From CBDIDH01 sp965277595 (GTDB lineage: Bacteria > Planctomycetota > Planctomycetia > Isosphaerales > Isosphaeraceae): a stretch of 64,000 bases of DNA. The position numbers and the translations under genes were made by a program. Shown here piece after piece: positions 53,450 to 61,239 of this stretch (position 1 is its first letter; every line of letters begins with the position of its first letter). The notes beneath the pieces are model-generated. The model made no database searches, was not told where the DNA came from, and saw only the letters and a program-made list of their open reading frames with translations. The DNA lies in NCBI GenBank assembly GCA_965277595.1, contig CBDIDH010000002.1:2790001-2854000 (forward strand). The letters run 5' to 3'.

Positions 53450-56400
53450 TTATTCCTTTGAGATCGTCTCATCAAGATTCAAGAGCACGCGCGAGACGAC
53501 CGTCCAGGGGGCGAGGCGCGCGGGAGTCTCGCCCGAGGGGAGAATTGATCGGCCGGCAAGGGATTCCAAGGCCGCGAGCGGGCCGGGATCTCTCGTCTTG
53601 AAGCGGTCGATTTCCCTGGTGAGAAGTGCCTGAAGCGAGGCCGACTCGTCGGCCGTCGGCGTCCGCGCGAGGCAGAGCCGGAAGGCATGAGTGAGGCGAT
53701 CGGCGTCGGTCGGACCTGCTTCGCGGAGAGTTCGAACGGCGAGGGCGCGGGCACAGTCGAGAAATTCGGGCTCGTTGAGCGTGGCGAGCGCCTGCAAGGG
53801 GGTGTTCGACCGGCTGCGGCGGACACAGGACGAGTCGCCGTTGGGGGCGTCGAAGGTCTGAAGGACAGGGTAGGGGACCGACCGGTAGCGGAACGTGTAG
53901 ATCGCGCGCCGGTAACGGTCGCCGCCGGTTGACGTCGGCCAGACCTTCGGCCCGTAGCTCACGGGAGGCTGAAAGAGAAAGTCGGGCGCGGGGGGATAAA
54001 CGCTCGGGCCGCCGACGGCCGGGTCGAGAAGGCCGCTTGCCGACAGGGCAATATCGCGGACGGCCTCGGCATCGACGCGGAAGCGTGGGCCTCGGCTGAT
54101 GAGGCGATTATTCGGATCTTTGGCGAGTATCTCCGGCGTCAGCCGCGACGATTGCCGATAGGCCGCCGAGCCGACGATTTGCCGGTGCAGATCCTTCAGG
54201 CTCCAGCCGCGATCCATCAGGTCGACGGCGAGCCAGTCGAGAAGCTCGGGATGCGACGGGGCCTCGCTCTGGGTGCCGAGATCCTCGCTGCTGCTGACCA
54301 AGCCCGTGCCGAAATAGGCTTGCCAGACCCGGTTCGCGGCGGCCCGCGCTGTTGTGGGCGCGCGGCGGTCGACGAGCCATTGGGCGAAGGTCAGGCGATC
54401 GGGCTCGGGGCTGTCGGGGAGCGGGTTGAGAAAGGCCGGAACGCCCGGATCAACCGGCCGGATCGGCTTGAGGAAATCGCCGCGCTGGAGGACGCTGGTC
54501 ATCCGGTGGATCTCGCGATCGCGGAGGACCAGTTGCGTCGAGCCTTCGGGATGCTCTTTCCAGAGGCGTTCGATCCGGTCGTTCGCCTCGTGCCAGTCGG
54601 CGACGGTCGTCCGCCAGAACGTGAAGATCGCCCCAAGTTGCGCGGGGGTCCGCTGGTCGGCGGGGATCTTGAGCGCCTCGCGGACGTCGCGGGGCAGGGG
54701 GTCGGCCTTTGCGTCGGGATCGGCCGAGATCGAGAGCCGGAACCGGCCGAGGTTGCAGTTCTGGTTGTCGTCGCTGTTCCAGCCGCCGTGCATCTGGCTG
54801 AGCGAGATCGTCAGGATGGTTCCCGCCGGTAACGAGATCGGTTTCTCGCTTTGAAAAACCGCCTTGCGCGGCTGATTTCGCCGACCAGGACCGGCGTCGG
54901 TGCCCCAGGCGGTCTCATCCTTGCCATCGATGGCAAATGTGGACGGCCCGGTCACTCGCGTTTTCTTGCTCCGATCGTCGAAGATCGCCGCGAGCGGTGT
55001 TTCGGGCAAATTCAGGTCGGCCGAGGCGCGGACGAGCTTGATCTTTTCCACCTTCGCGGGCGCATCGGCGGGCGCGGCCTCGACAGTGAATTCGGTGAGC
55101 GCCGATGTCCCCAACACCGATCGACCGGGGCCGTTGAGGGGAAGGTTCGGATCGTTCAACAACTCGATCCGAAAGGCATTGATGGGCTTGAGGTCGGTTC
55201 GAGCCGAGAGCCGGACCTTGTGCTTCGTCGGTGCGTATCCTTCGGCAATCAGCGAGCCGTCGGGCAAGGGGCGATACTTCTGACCGCCGGTCGAAAGGTC
55301 ATCGACAACCGGCTGGATCACGACCCATTCGGGCCGTTTCTCATCCGCGACGGTCTTTTCCCAGGCAACCATCCGATCGGCCCAGTCTGGGATCGTATGT
55401 TTCAAAGTGTCTTCAATCTCACGAATCTGGCGGAAGAGGTCGGACCGAAGGCGTTGTTGCTCGGGCGTATAAACGGGGATGTTTGCTTCCGACGTGTCGT
55501 TCAAGAAGGCGAACATCTTGTAATATTCGTCTTGCGTCAAAGGATCATACTTGTGCGTATGACACTGAGCGCATTGAATTGTCAGGCCGAGAACGCCCTT
55601 GCCGATCGCGTCCATGCGATCGAACATTGCTTCCATCCGGAACTGCTCGGGATCAACGCCCCCTTCCTCGTTGACCATCGAGTTCCGCAAAAATCCGGTC
55701 GCGACGATCTGGGCTTGCGAGGCGTTTGGAACCAGGTCTCCGGCGATCTGGTCGATGATGAATTGGTTGTATGGGAGATCACGATTCAAGGCGTTGATAA
55801 CCCAGTCGCGATAGGACCAGACCTGCCGCGGCTTGTCTTTCTCATAGCCGTCGCTATCGGCATAACGCGCCGCGTCAAGCCAGAGCCGACCCCAGCGCTC
55901 GCCATGATGGGGCGACGCCAGCAGGCGTTCGACCACTTTGAAATAGGCCGAGGGGTCGCGGTCGTTGACGAAGGCGTCAACCTCGGCGGGTGTCGGCGGC
56001 AGGCCGATCAGGTCGAGGCTAAGGCGGCGGATCAGGGTGATTTTGTCCGCTTCGGGAGCGGGTCGCAGGCCCTCGGCCTCAAGCTTGGCCAGAACGAAGC
56101 GATCGACGGGGTTGGCGCACCAGGACGGATCGGCGACCTTCGGCGGTTCGGGACGCTTCGGCGGGATGAACGCCCAGTGGCCGCGAAAGGGAGCCCCTTC
56201 ATCAATCCAGCGCTTGAGCGTGCCGATCTCCGCGGCGGTCAGCGTCTTGCCCGACTTCGGCGGCGGCATCTGCTCGTCGGGATCAACCGAGGAAATCCGC
56301 GCGGATAGCTCGCTTTCCTCGGCCTTGCCGACGAGGATCGCCGGACTTCCCGACGCGGCCGGTTGAAGCGGGCCGTCAGCGGTGTCGAGACGGAGTTTCC

Positions 56401-56590
56401 CCTTTCGCCGCGAGGGGTCGGCGCCGTGGCAGGTGAAGCATTTCGCGGCGAGGATTGGCCGGACGTCGCGCGTGTAATCCAGCCTCGCGTCCGCAAAGGT
56501 CGAGGCGCGGAGCGTGAAGAAGACCGAGAGGGCCAAGGACCATCGGACCAGGCGCATCAGGCGCCCGCCTTTTGGTGACAACGTATTCAT
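53450..56590 (-). CDS. Planctomycete cytochrome-type (PSC1)/DUF1549/DUF1553 protein
   Basis: A 1046-residue exported protein of the same class as the 28937-31918 product, but without PA14. After a signal peptide (VRWSLALSVFFTLRASTFA) comes a cytochrome-like domain with KCFTCHGADP. DUF1549 (about 155-370) includes PVDRFVLAKLEAEGL and GERWGRLWLDAARYADSDG, ending in IQCAQCHTHKYDP. A middle discoidin/concanavalin-like region precedes DUF1553 (about 760-1040; TTARAAANRVWQAYFGTGL, SNTPLQALATLNEPEFLDCA). The start at 56590 follows a GGGGGA sequence. No DUF1501 partner is adjacent; the divergent neighbour is an isochorismatase-ThuA fusion. Confidence 0.92.
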   Translation of the reverse strand: MNTLSPKGGRLMRLVRWSLALSVFFTLRASTFADARLDYTRDVRPILAAKCFTCHGADPSRRKGKLRLDTADGPLQPAASGSPAILVGKAEESELSARISSVDPDEQMPPPKSGKTLTAAEIGTLKRWIDEGAPFRGHWAFIPPKRPEPPKVADPSWCANPVDRFVLAKLEAEGLRPAPEADKITLIRRLSLDLIGLPPTPAEVDAFVNDRDPSAYFKVVERLLASPHHGERWGRLWLDAARYADSDGYEKDKPRQVWSYRDWVINALNRDLPYNQFIIDQIAGDLVPNASQAQIVATGFLRNSMVNEEGGVDPEQFRMEAMFDRMDAIGKGVLGLTIQCAQCHTHKYDPLTQDEYYKMFAFLNDTSEANIPVYTPEQQRLRSDLFRQIREIEDTLKHTIPDWADRMVAWEKTVADEKRPEWVVIQPVVDDLSTGGQKYRPLPDGSLIAEGYAPTKHKVRLSARTDLKPINAFRIELLNDPNLPLNGPGRSVLGTSALTEFTVEAAPADAPAKVEKIKLVRASADLNLPETPLAAIFDDRSKKTRVTGPSTFAIDGKDETAWGTDAGPGRRNQPRKAVFQSEKPISLPAGTILTISLSQMHGGWNSDDNQNCNLGRFRLSISADPDAKADPLPRDVREALKIPADQRTPAQLGAIFTFWRTTVADWHEANDRIERLWKEHPEGSTQLVLRDREIHRMTSVLQRGDFLKPIRPVDPGVPAFLNPLPDSPEPDRLTFAQWLVDRRAPTTARAAANRVWQAYFGTGLVSSSEDLGTQSEAPSHPELLDWLAVDLMDRGWSLKDLHRQIVGSAAYRQSSRLTPEILAKDPNNRLISRGPRFRVDAEAVRDIALSASGLLDPAVGGPSVYPPAPDFLFQPPVSYGPKVWPTSTGGDRYRRAIYTFRYRSVPYPVLQTFDAPNGDSSCVRRSRSNTPLQALATLNEPEFLDCARALAVRTLREAGPTDADRLTHAFRLCLARTPTADESASLQALLTREIDRFKTRDPGPLAALESLAGRSILPSGETPARLAPWTVVSRVLLNLDETISKE

Positions 56591-56793
56591 ATCGCGGAAT
56601 CCCCCAGGGGGCGTGGAGTCGTTCAACTGCGGACTTCTCGGCTGGAACTATCATAACGCGGGTAGCCCGGACTCGGGAAGTCTTGCGAGTCTGACTGGAA
56701 TCCAGGAGGCACATTCTCCCCAAACGTTTGGAAAGGCGTTAGGGTGAACGGTCAAGGAGCCTCGACCCGAGACCCAGAACGGAGCAAGTCGCG

Positions 56794-58488
56794 ATGTCGC
56801 TACCAAGGTTCGTACGTGACGGAGTCCACGGTTTTCCGACCTTCAGAGCCTTCGCCTTGCTCGGTTTGCTGGCCGCGCCTCTGGCGGCGGTGGCGGCCGA
56901 GAATGGGGCGAACATTTTTTCTTTGAAGCTTCGATCGCGGGTCGAGGCTCCCGAACTCGGCGGCGCGGCGCGGGTGGTTGAGCAGTCGGCCGACTGGAAC
57001 CCCAGGCAGTCGGCGATCATCGTCTGTGATATGTGGGACCTGCATCATTGTCTGAACGCGACCCGACGTGGGGGCGAGCTGGCTCCCCGGATCGATCAGC
57101 TTTTGAAGGAGGCACGACAGAAAGGCGTCGTCGTCATCCACGCGCCGAGCAGTTGCATGGACGCGTACAAGGATCATCCTGCCCGCTTGCGTGCTCAGAA
57201 AACACCGCGATCGGCAAGCCTGCCCGCTGGAATTGCCCTCTGGTGCCGTCAGATTCCGGCCGAGGAAAAGAATTCGTACCCGGTGGACCAGACCAACGGC
57301 GGCGAGGACGACGACAATGCCGAGCACACTCGCTGGCAGGCCAGGCTCGCCGCGCTCGGTCGCAATCCCGCGGCGCCGTGGAAAGCGCAGACGAACGCGA
57401 TCACCATCGACGGCGATTCGGATTACCTCAGTGATAACGGCGAGGAGATCTGGAGCGTCCTCGAAAATCGCGGAATTCAGAACGTCATGCTCTTGGGTGT
57501 TCACCTTAATATGTGCGTGCTTGGACGCCCCTTTGGTCTTCGACAGCTTGCGAAGAACGGCAAGAACGTCGTCCTGGTGCGCGACCTGACCGACACGATG
57601 TATGACCCGCGTCAGGCCCCCTTCGTCAGCCACTTCACCGGGACCGACCGGATGGTCGAGCACGTGGAGCGGTTTGTTTGCCCGAGTATCACGAGCAATC
57701 AGATTCTGGGCGGAAATCCCTTCCGGTTCCGGGGCGATACGCGTCCGCATGTCGTCTTTGTGGTCGGTGACGATGAGTACAAGACCGAGTCGACCTTGCC
57801 CCCCTTCGCCGCGACGCAGCTTGGCAAAAATTACCGAGTCAGCTTTGTCTTCAACCGGGCTGATGACAGGAACGATTTGCCGGGTCTCGACGTTCTTGAC
57901 GACGCCGACCTGATGTTCCTGAGCGCCCGCCGCCGCATTTTGCCCAAGGAACAGCTCGCGGCGATCCGGCGATTCGTCGGCTCGGGCAAACCGGTCATCG
58001 GAATTCGAACGGCCAGCCATGCCTTCGCGGCCCGCAATCCCGCCGAGGTCACCGAGGGCCGCGAGGTCTGGAACTCGTTTGACCCGGACGTCCTGGGCGG
58101 CCACTATGTCAACCATTACCCGGTCGGTCCCAAGGTCGTCGTCGCGGCGACCGTTGAGGCCAAAAATCATCCGATTCTGACCGGCGTGGATGTCCGGGCG
58201 TTGACTGGCCACGGTTCGCTTTACAAGGTCGCGCCGCTGGTTTCGTCGGCGACGCCGCTCTTGACGGGGACGATACCCGAGTCGGCCGCCGAGCCGATCG
58301 CCTGGACGAACCTGACGAATTCCGGCGGTCGGGTCTTTTACACGTCGCTCGGCCACGCCGAGGATTTCGCCGAACCGGCTTTTACGCGTCTGCTTCGAAA
58401 CGCGATCGACTGGTCGCTTGGCCGCGACGTCCCGGAAAACGTGGAATCGGCCTCGGCTGATCCGATCGCCTTTCCCGGGACGCGGTAA
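56794..58488 (+). CDS. Exported isochorismatase-like / ThuA-like fusion protein
   Basis: A 564-residue protein with signal peptide (FALLGLLAAPLAAVAA-EN). Residues about 65-310 are an isochorismatase-type cysteine hydrolase: catalytic Asp in IVCDMWDLHHC and catalytic Cys in GVHLNMCVLGRPFG. Residues about 320-550 resemble ThuA, a class I glutamine-amidotransferase-like fold found in planctomycete saccharide loci (SGKPVIGIRTASHAF, GRVFYTSLGHAEDF). GGAG precedes the ATG by ten bases. Divergent from the DUF1549/DUF1553 gene by 203 bases. Substrates of either domain are unknown. Confidence 0.85.
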   Translation: MSLPRFVRDGVHGFPTFRAFALLGLLAAPLAAVAAENGANIFSLKLRSRVEAPELGGAARVVEQSADWNPRQSAIIVCDMWDLHHCLNATRRGGELAPRIDQLLKEARQKGVVVIHAPSSCMDAYKDHPARLRAQKTPRSASLPAGIALWCRQIPAEEKNSYPVDQTNGGEDDDNAEHTRWQARLAALGRNPAAPWKAQTNAITIDGDSDYLSDNGEEIWSVLENRGIQNVMLLGVHLNMCVLGRPFGLRQLAKNGKNVVLVRDLTDTMYDPRQAPFVSHFTGTDRMVEHVERFVCPSITSNQILGGNPFRFRGDTRPHVVFVVGDDEYKTESTLPPFAATQLGKNYRVSFVFNRADDRNDLPGLDVLDDADLMFLSARRRILPKEQLAAIRRFVGSGKPVIGIRTASHAFAARNPAEVTEGREVWNSFDPDVLGGHYVNHYPVGPKVVVAATVEAKNHPILTGVDVRALTGHGSLYKVAPLVSSATPLLTGTIPESAAEPIAWTNLTNSGGRVFYTSLGHAEDFAEPAFTRLLRNAIDWSLGRDVPENVESASADPIAFPGTR

Positions 58489-58494
58489 AAAAGG

Positions 58495-60162
58495 TCAGGT
58501 TCCGCCGGCTCGCCACCAGCGAAGGCGGAAGGCGACGTAGGTAACGCCGAAAAGCAGCGTGCAGAGCGGCGGGTACATCAGGAGGAAGATGGCCCAGACC
58601 GGCAAGGTCCACCCGCCGCCGACACTCACTTCGGCCGCGGGAAGGATCTCGAAGGCCGTGTCGGAAAAGCTGGCCGAGGCGTGAAACGAGTGCATCGGAA
58701 CGCTGAGCGCCGCGGAATAGGGGCTGGTGATCGTGAGAACGGCGAGTCGTTCCTCGGTGATCGACTCAAAGCCTTCCAGATACCAGCCAAGACCCACGGG
58801 TCCCACGAAGAGGAGCAGTAACGTCATATACGTTGAGACCATCGCGACCGAGGTTTTCCGCGAGAGGGCCGAGCAGAGCAGGCCCACCGTCGACGTCGCC
58901 AGGCAGGTTGTCAAAATGATGAGCAGATAAACAACAAGCGTCCAGATCCGGTTCCGCAACTCGGGCAAGAGCAGGTAGGCGAGCAGGAGTTGCTCGGTGA
59001 GTAAAAACGTGAGCACGGTTGAGACCCGAAGCGCGGCGATCAGCTTGGCGAAGATGATCTTGCCAGGCCGGAGCAGGGTTGTCAGCAAGAGGCTGAGGGT
59101 CTGTCGCTCGCGTTCCTGGGTGATGCTTCCCGACGAGAAGACGGGGCCGACCATCAGGTTGAACGTGATGACATAAGCCACGTAATAGGCGGCCTTGTCG
59201 GACCGGAGAAAAAGCAGACCGGCCATCAAGGGGATCGAAAGGAGCATGCTCACCTGGATCACGACGCGGAGCATGAGCGTCCCCTGGCTGAAAATCTCGC
59301 TCCTGAGCTCCTTGTCGAGAACCGGATTCGTGCCGTCGGGCATGAGGTCGGCGCGCTTCGCGGGCGCGAAGAGCTTGTCGGGAAAGAGGTCGCGGTCAAT
59401 CACGACGCCGATCGCGTATTTCATCTCCTGCTCTTCATCGACGACGACCTCTCCGCCGCTGCCGACGTCGGGAGGGTGCAACAACCGTCGATTGATCAAA
59501 ATGGCCACGACGGCCCAGGTCGCCAGCGCCCAGGGGGGAAGGACGGCCGTCGTCAGGAAGTCGCGCGCCACGTTGTCGTCGGTCCGGGTGGTGATCACGC
59601 AGACCACCGCCAAGGGCAGAATGATCAAATAACTGACGACGAGCGCCGAGCTTGTCCGCCGAAAATAGCTCGAACAGGCAACGCTGAGGAGTCCAAACGT
59701 CCCCGCCGCGAGCATCAAGACGAGATAAGCGCGGGCGATCTCGGAAAGAAGAATCCCCCCCAGCAGGAAGCAGAGGATCATCATCGGCAAGCTTGAAACG
59801 ATGAGGATCATCAGATACGCAAGCGAGCTGAGGAGCTTGCCGAAGAGGATCATCGACGGCTGCAAGGGGCTCGCCAGCAGCATTTCATACGTTTTGCGTT
59901 CCTTCTCGCCGGTAATGCTTCCCGCGGCGAAGGTCGGAGCGACGAGCGCAACCAGAAAAAACTGGCCGAGAAAGAAGAGGTCAAAGAGCCTTCGGGCCAC
60001 GCCCGAACTCACCTTGCGCGTCGCCTCGGTGCCCCCAGGCCAGTAAAAATAAACCAGTGCCCCGAGAAAGATCACGTAGACGAACTGGAGCACGAACGCG
60101 CGATGCGTCCGCAAATTTACCAGTAGCTCGCGAGTGAGAACGGGGTTTTCGCGGAAGAACAT
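58495..60162 (-). CDS. ABC-2 type permease with internal duplication
   Basis: A 555-residue membrane protein with about twelve hydrophobic helices. It consists of two homologous halves. Each starts with an NPVL-x-x-EL segment (ENPVLTREL near residue 6, TNPVLDKEL near 278) and carries the ABC-2 motif after two helices (GSITGEKERKTYEMLLASPL near 81, GSITQERERQTLSLLLTTLL near 345). The halves would form a pseudo-dimeric channel. The start is M13 of the open frame (MFFRENP). It is the last gene of an operon with the ATPase at 60310-61239, from which it is separated by a repeat tract. Function: export or membrane-protein handling, substrate unknown. Confidence 0.87.
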   Translation of the reverse strand: MFFRENPVLTRELLVNLRTHRAFVLQFVYVIFLGALVYFYWPGGTEATRKVSSGVARRLFDLFFLGQFFLVALVAPTFAAGSITGEKERKTYEMLLASPLQPSMILFGKLLSSLAYLMILIVSSLPMMILCFLLGGILLSEIARAYLVLMLAAGTFGLLSVACSSYFRRTSSALVVSYLIILPLAVVCVITTRTDDNVARDFLTTAVLPPWALATWAVVAILINRRLLHPPDVGSGGEVVVDEEQEMKYAIGVVIDRDLFPDKLFAPAKRADLMPDGTNPVLDKELRSEIFSQGTLMLRVVIQVSMLLSIPLMAGLLFLRSDKAAYYVAYVITFNLMVGPVFSSGSITQERERQTLSLLLTTLLRPGKIIFAKLIAALRVSTVLTFLLTEQLLLAYLLLPELRNRIWTLVVYLLIILTTCLATSTVGLLCSALSRKTSVAMVSTYMTLLLLFVGPVGLGWYLEGFESITEERLAVLTITSPYSAALSVPMHSFHASASFSDTAFEILPAAEVSVGGGWTLPVWAIFLLMYPPLCTLLFGVTYVAFRLRWWRAGGT

Positions 60163-60207
60163 GGCGCGCTCATCGTCGTGAGAGAGAAGGCAAGGCAAGA
60201 ATTGGGA

Positions 60208-60238
60208 AATGACCGATGACCGATGACCAATGACCGAT
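60208..60238. repeat. TGACCGA heptamer array
   Basis: Four 7-base units, TGACCGA, TGACCGA, TGACCAA, TGACCGA (60208-60235), then TGG. It lies in the spacer between the ATPase gene and the permease gene of the same operon, unlike the other members, which lie near gene ends or promoters. Confidence 0.85.
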
Positions 60239-60309
60239 GGGAGATGTGTCGCGGATAAACACTGGGTTTTTGTTGGCTTCTGACTTTAAAATTTTTGATG
60301 ATCCGTTCT

Positions 60310-61239
60310 TCAATTGACAATGCCTTTGGTAATCATCATGAACACCTCTTCGAGACTGAGTGGTTCCTCCGCGAATGACTGGACGACCACGCCGGCATCG
60401 ATCAGGCGGGAGAGAAGGCGAGCCTGGGCGTCGTCTTCACCGTGGAATTCGGCGGTGACGGTGTGGTCGTACGAGTCCACAGAGCGGACCGACGGGTCGT
60501 CGCGGAGGAGCGAGGCGGCACGTTCGGCGGAATCGCCGAGAACACGGACCTTCAAGACGCGGTGCGACCGAAGTTGACGTTGAATTTCCTGAATACTGCC
60601 CGCCGCCAGCAGTTTGCCGCGCTCGATGATCCCGATCGATGTGCAGAAGTCGGCCAGTTCCGAAAGGATGTGACTGGAGACGAGGATCGTCTTGCCCATC
60701 CCTCGAAGTTCGTTCAGGAGTGCTTTCATCTCAAGCCGGGCACGCGGATCAAGCCCCGACGCGGGCTCGTCGAGGATCAGGACCGGGGGGTCGTGCACGA
60801 GAGTCTTGGCCAGGCAGAGGCGTTGTTTCATCCCCTTGGAGAGGCCGTTGACGTAGTCGTCGCGCTTGTGGGTCAGGTCGAGGAGTTCAAGAACCTCGTT
60901 GATGATCTTTTTTCGATACGTGTAGGGAATTTCATAAGCGACCGCGAAGAAGTCAAGGAATTCCCAGACCTTCATGCCGTCATAAACGCCGAAGTCGTCG
61001 GGCATGAAGCCGATCACGCGGCGGACGGCCATCGGGTCGGAAACGACGGAATGGCCGGCGACCCGGCCTTCGCCCGAGGTCGGCCGGAGCAGGGTCGCGA
61101 GGAACCGGATCGTCGTGCTCTTGCCCGCGCCGTTGGGGCCGATGAAGCCGAAGACCTCCCCTTTGCCGATTGTCAGGCTCAGGTCGTCGACGGCGACAAA
61201 CTCGCCGTAACGCTTGGTGAAGTTAACCACCTCGATCAT
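60310..61239 (-). CDS. ABC transporter ATP-binding protein (ABC-2 / CcmA type)
   Basis: A 309-residue ATPase with Walker A GPNGAGKST (34-42), signature LSKGMKQRL (133-141) where the usual SGGQ is replaced by SKGM, and Walker B VLILDEPASG (153-162), followed by the H-loop ILVSSHILSEL. About 80 C-terminal residues form an accessory domain (RVLKVRVLGDSAERAASLL). Its ATG overlaps the TGA of the 874-residue membrane-protein gene (ATGA), so the three genes 61236, 60310 and 58495 form one operon. It energises the duplicated permease encoded next. Confidence 0.93.
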   Translation of the reverse strand: MIEVVNFTKRYGEFVAVDDLSLTIGKGEVFGFIGPNGAGKSTTIRFLATLLRPTSGEGRVAGHSVVSDPMAVRRVIGFMPDDFGVYDGMKVWEFLDFFAVAYEIPYTYRKKIINEVLELLDLTHKRDDYVNGLSKGMKQRLCLAKTLVHDPPVLILDEPASGLDPRARLEMKALLNELRGMGKTILVSSHILSELADFCTSIGIIERGKLLAAGSIQEIQRQLRSHRVLKVRVLGDSAERAASLLRDDPSVRSVDSYDHTVTAEFHGEDDAQARLLSRLIDAGVVVQSFAEEPLSLEEVFMMITKGIVN

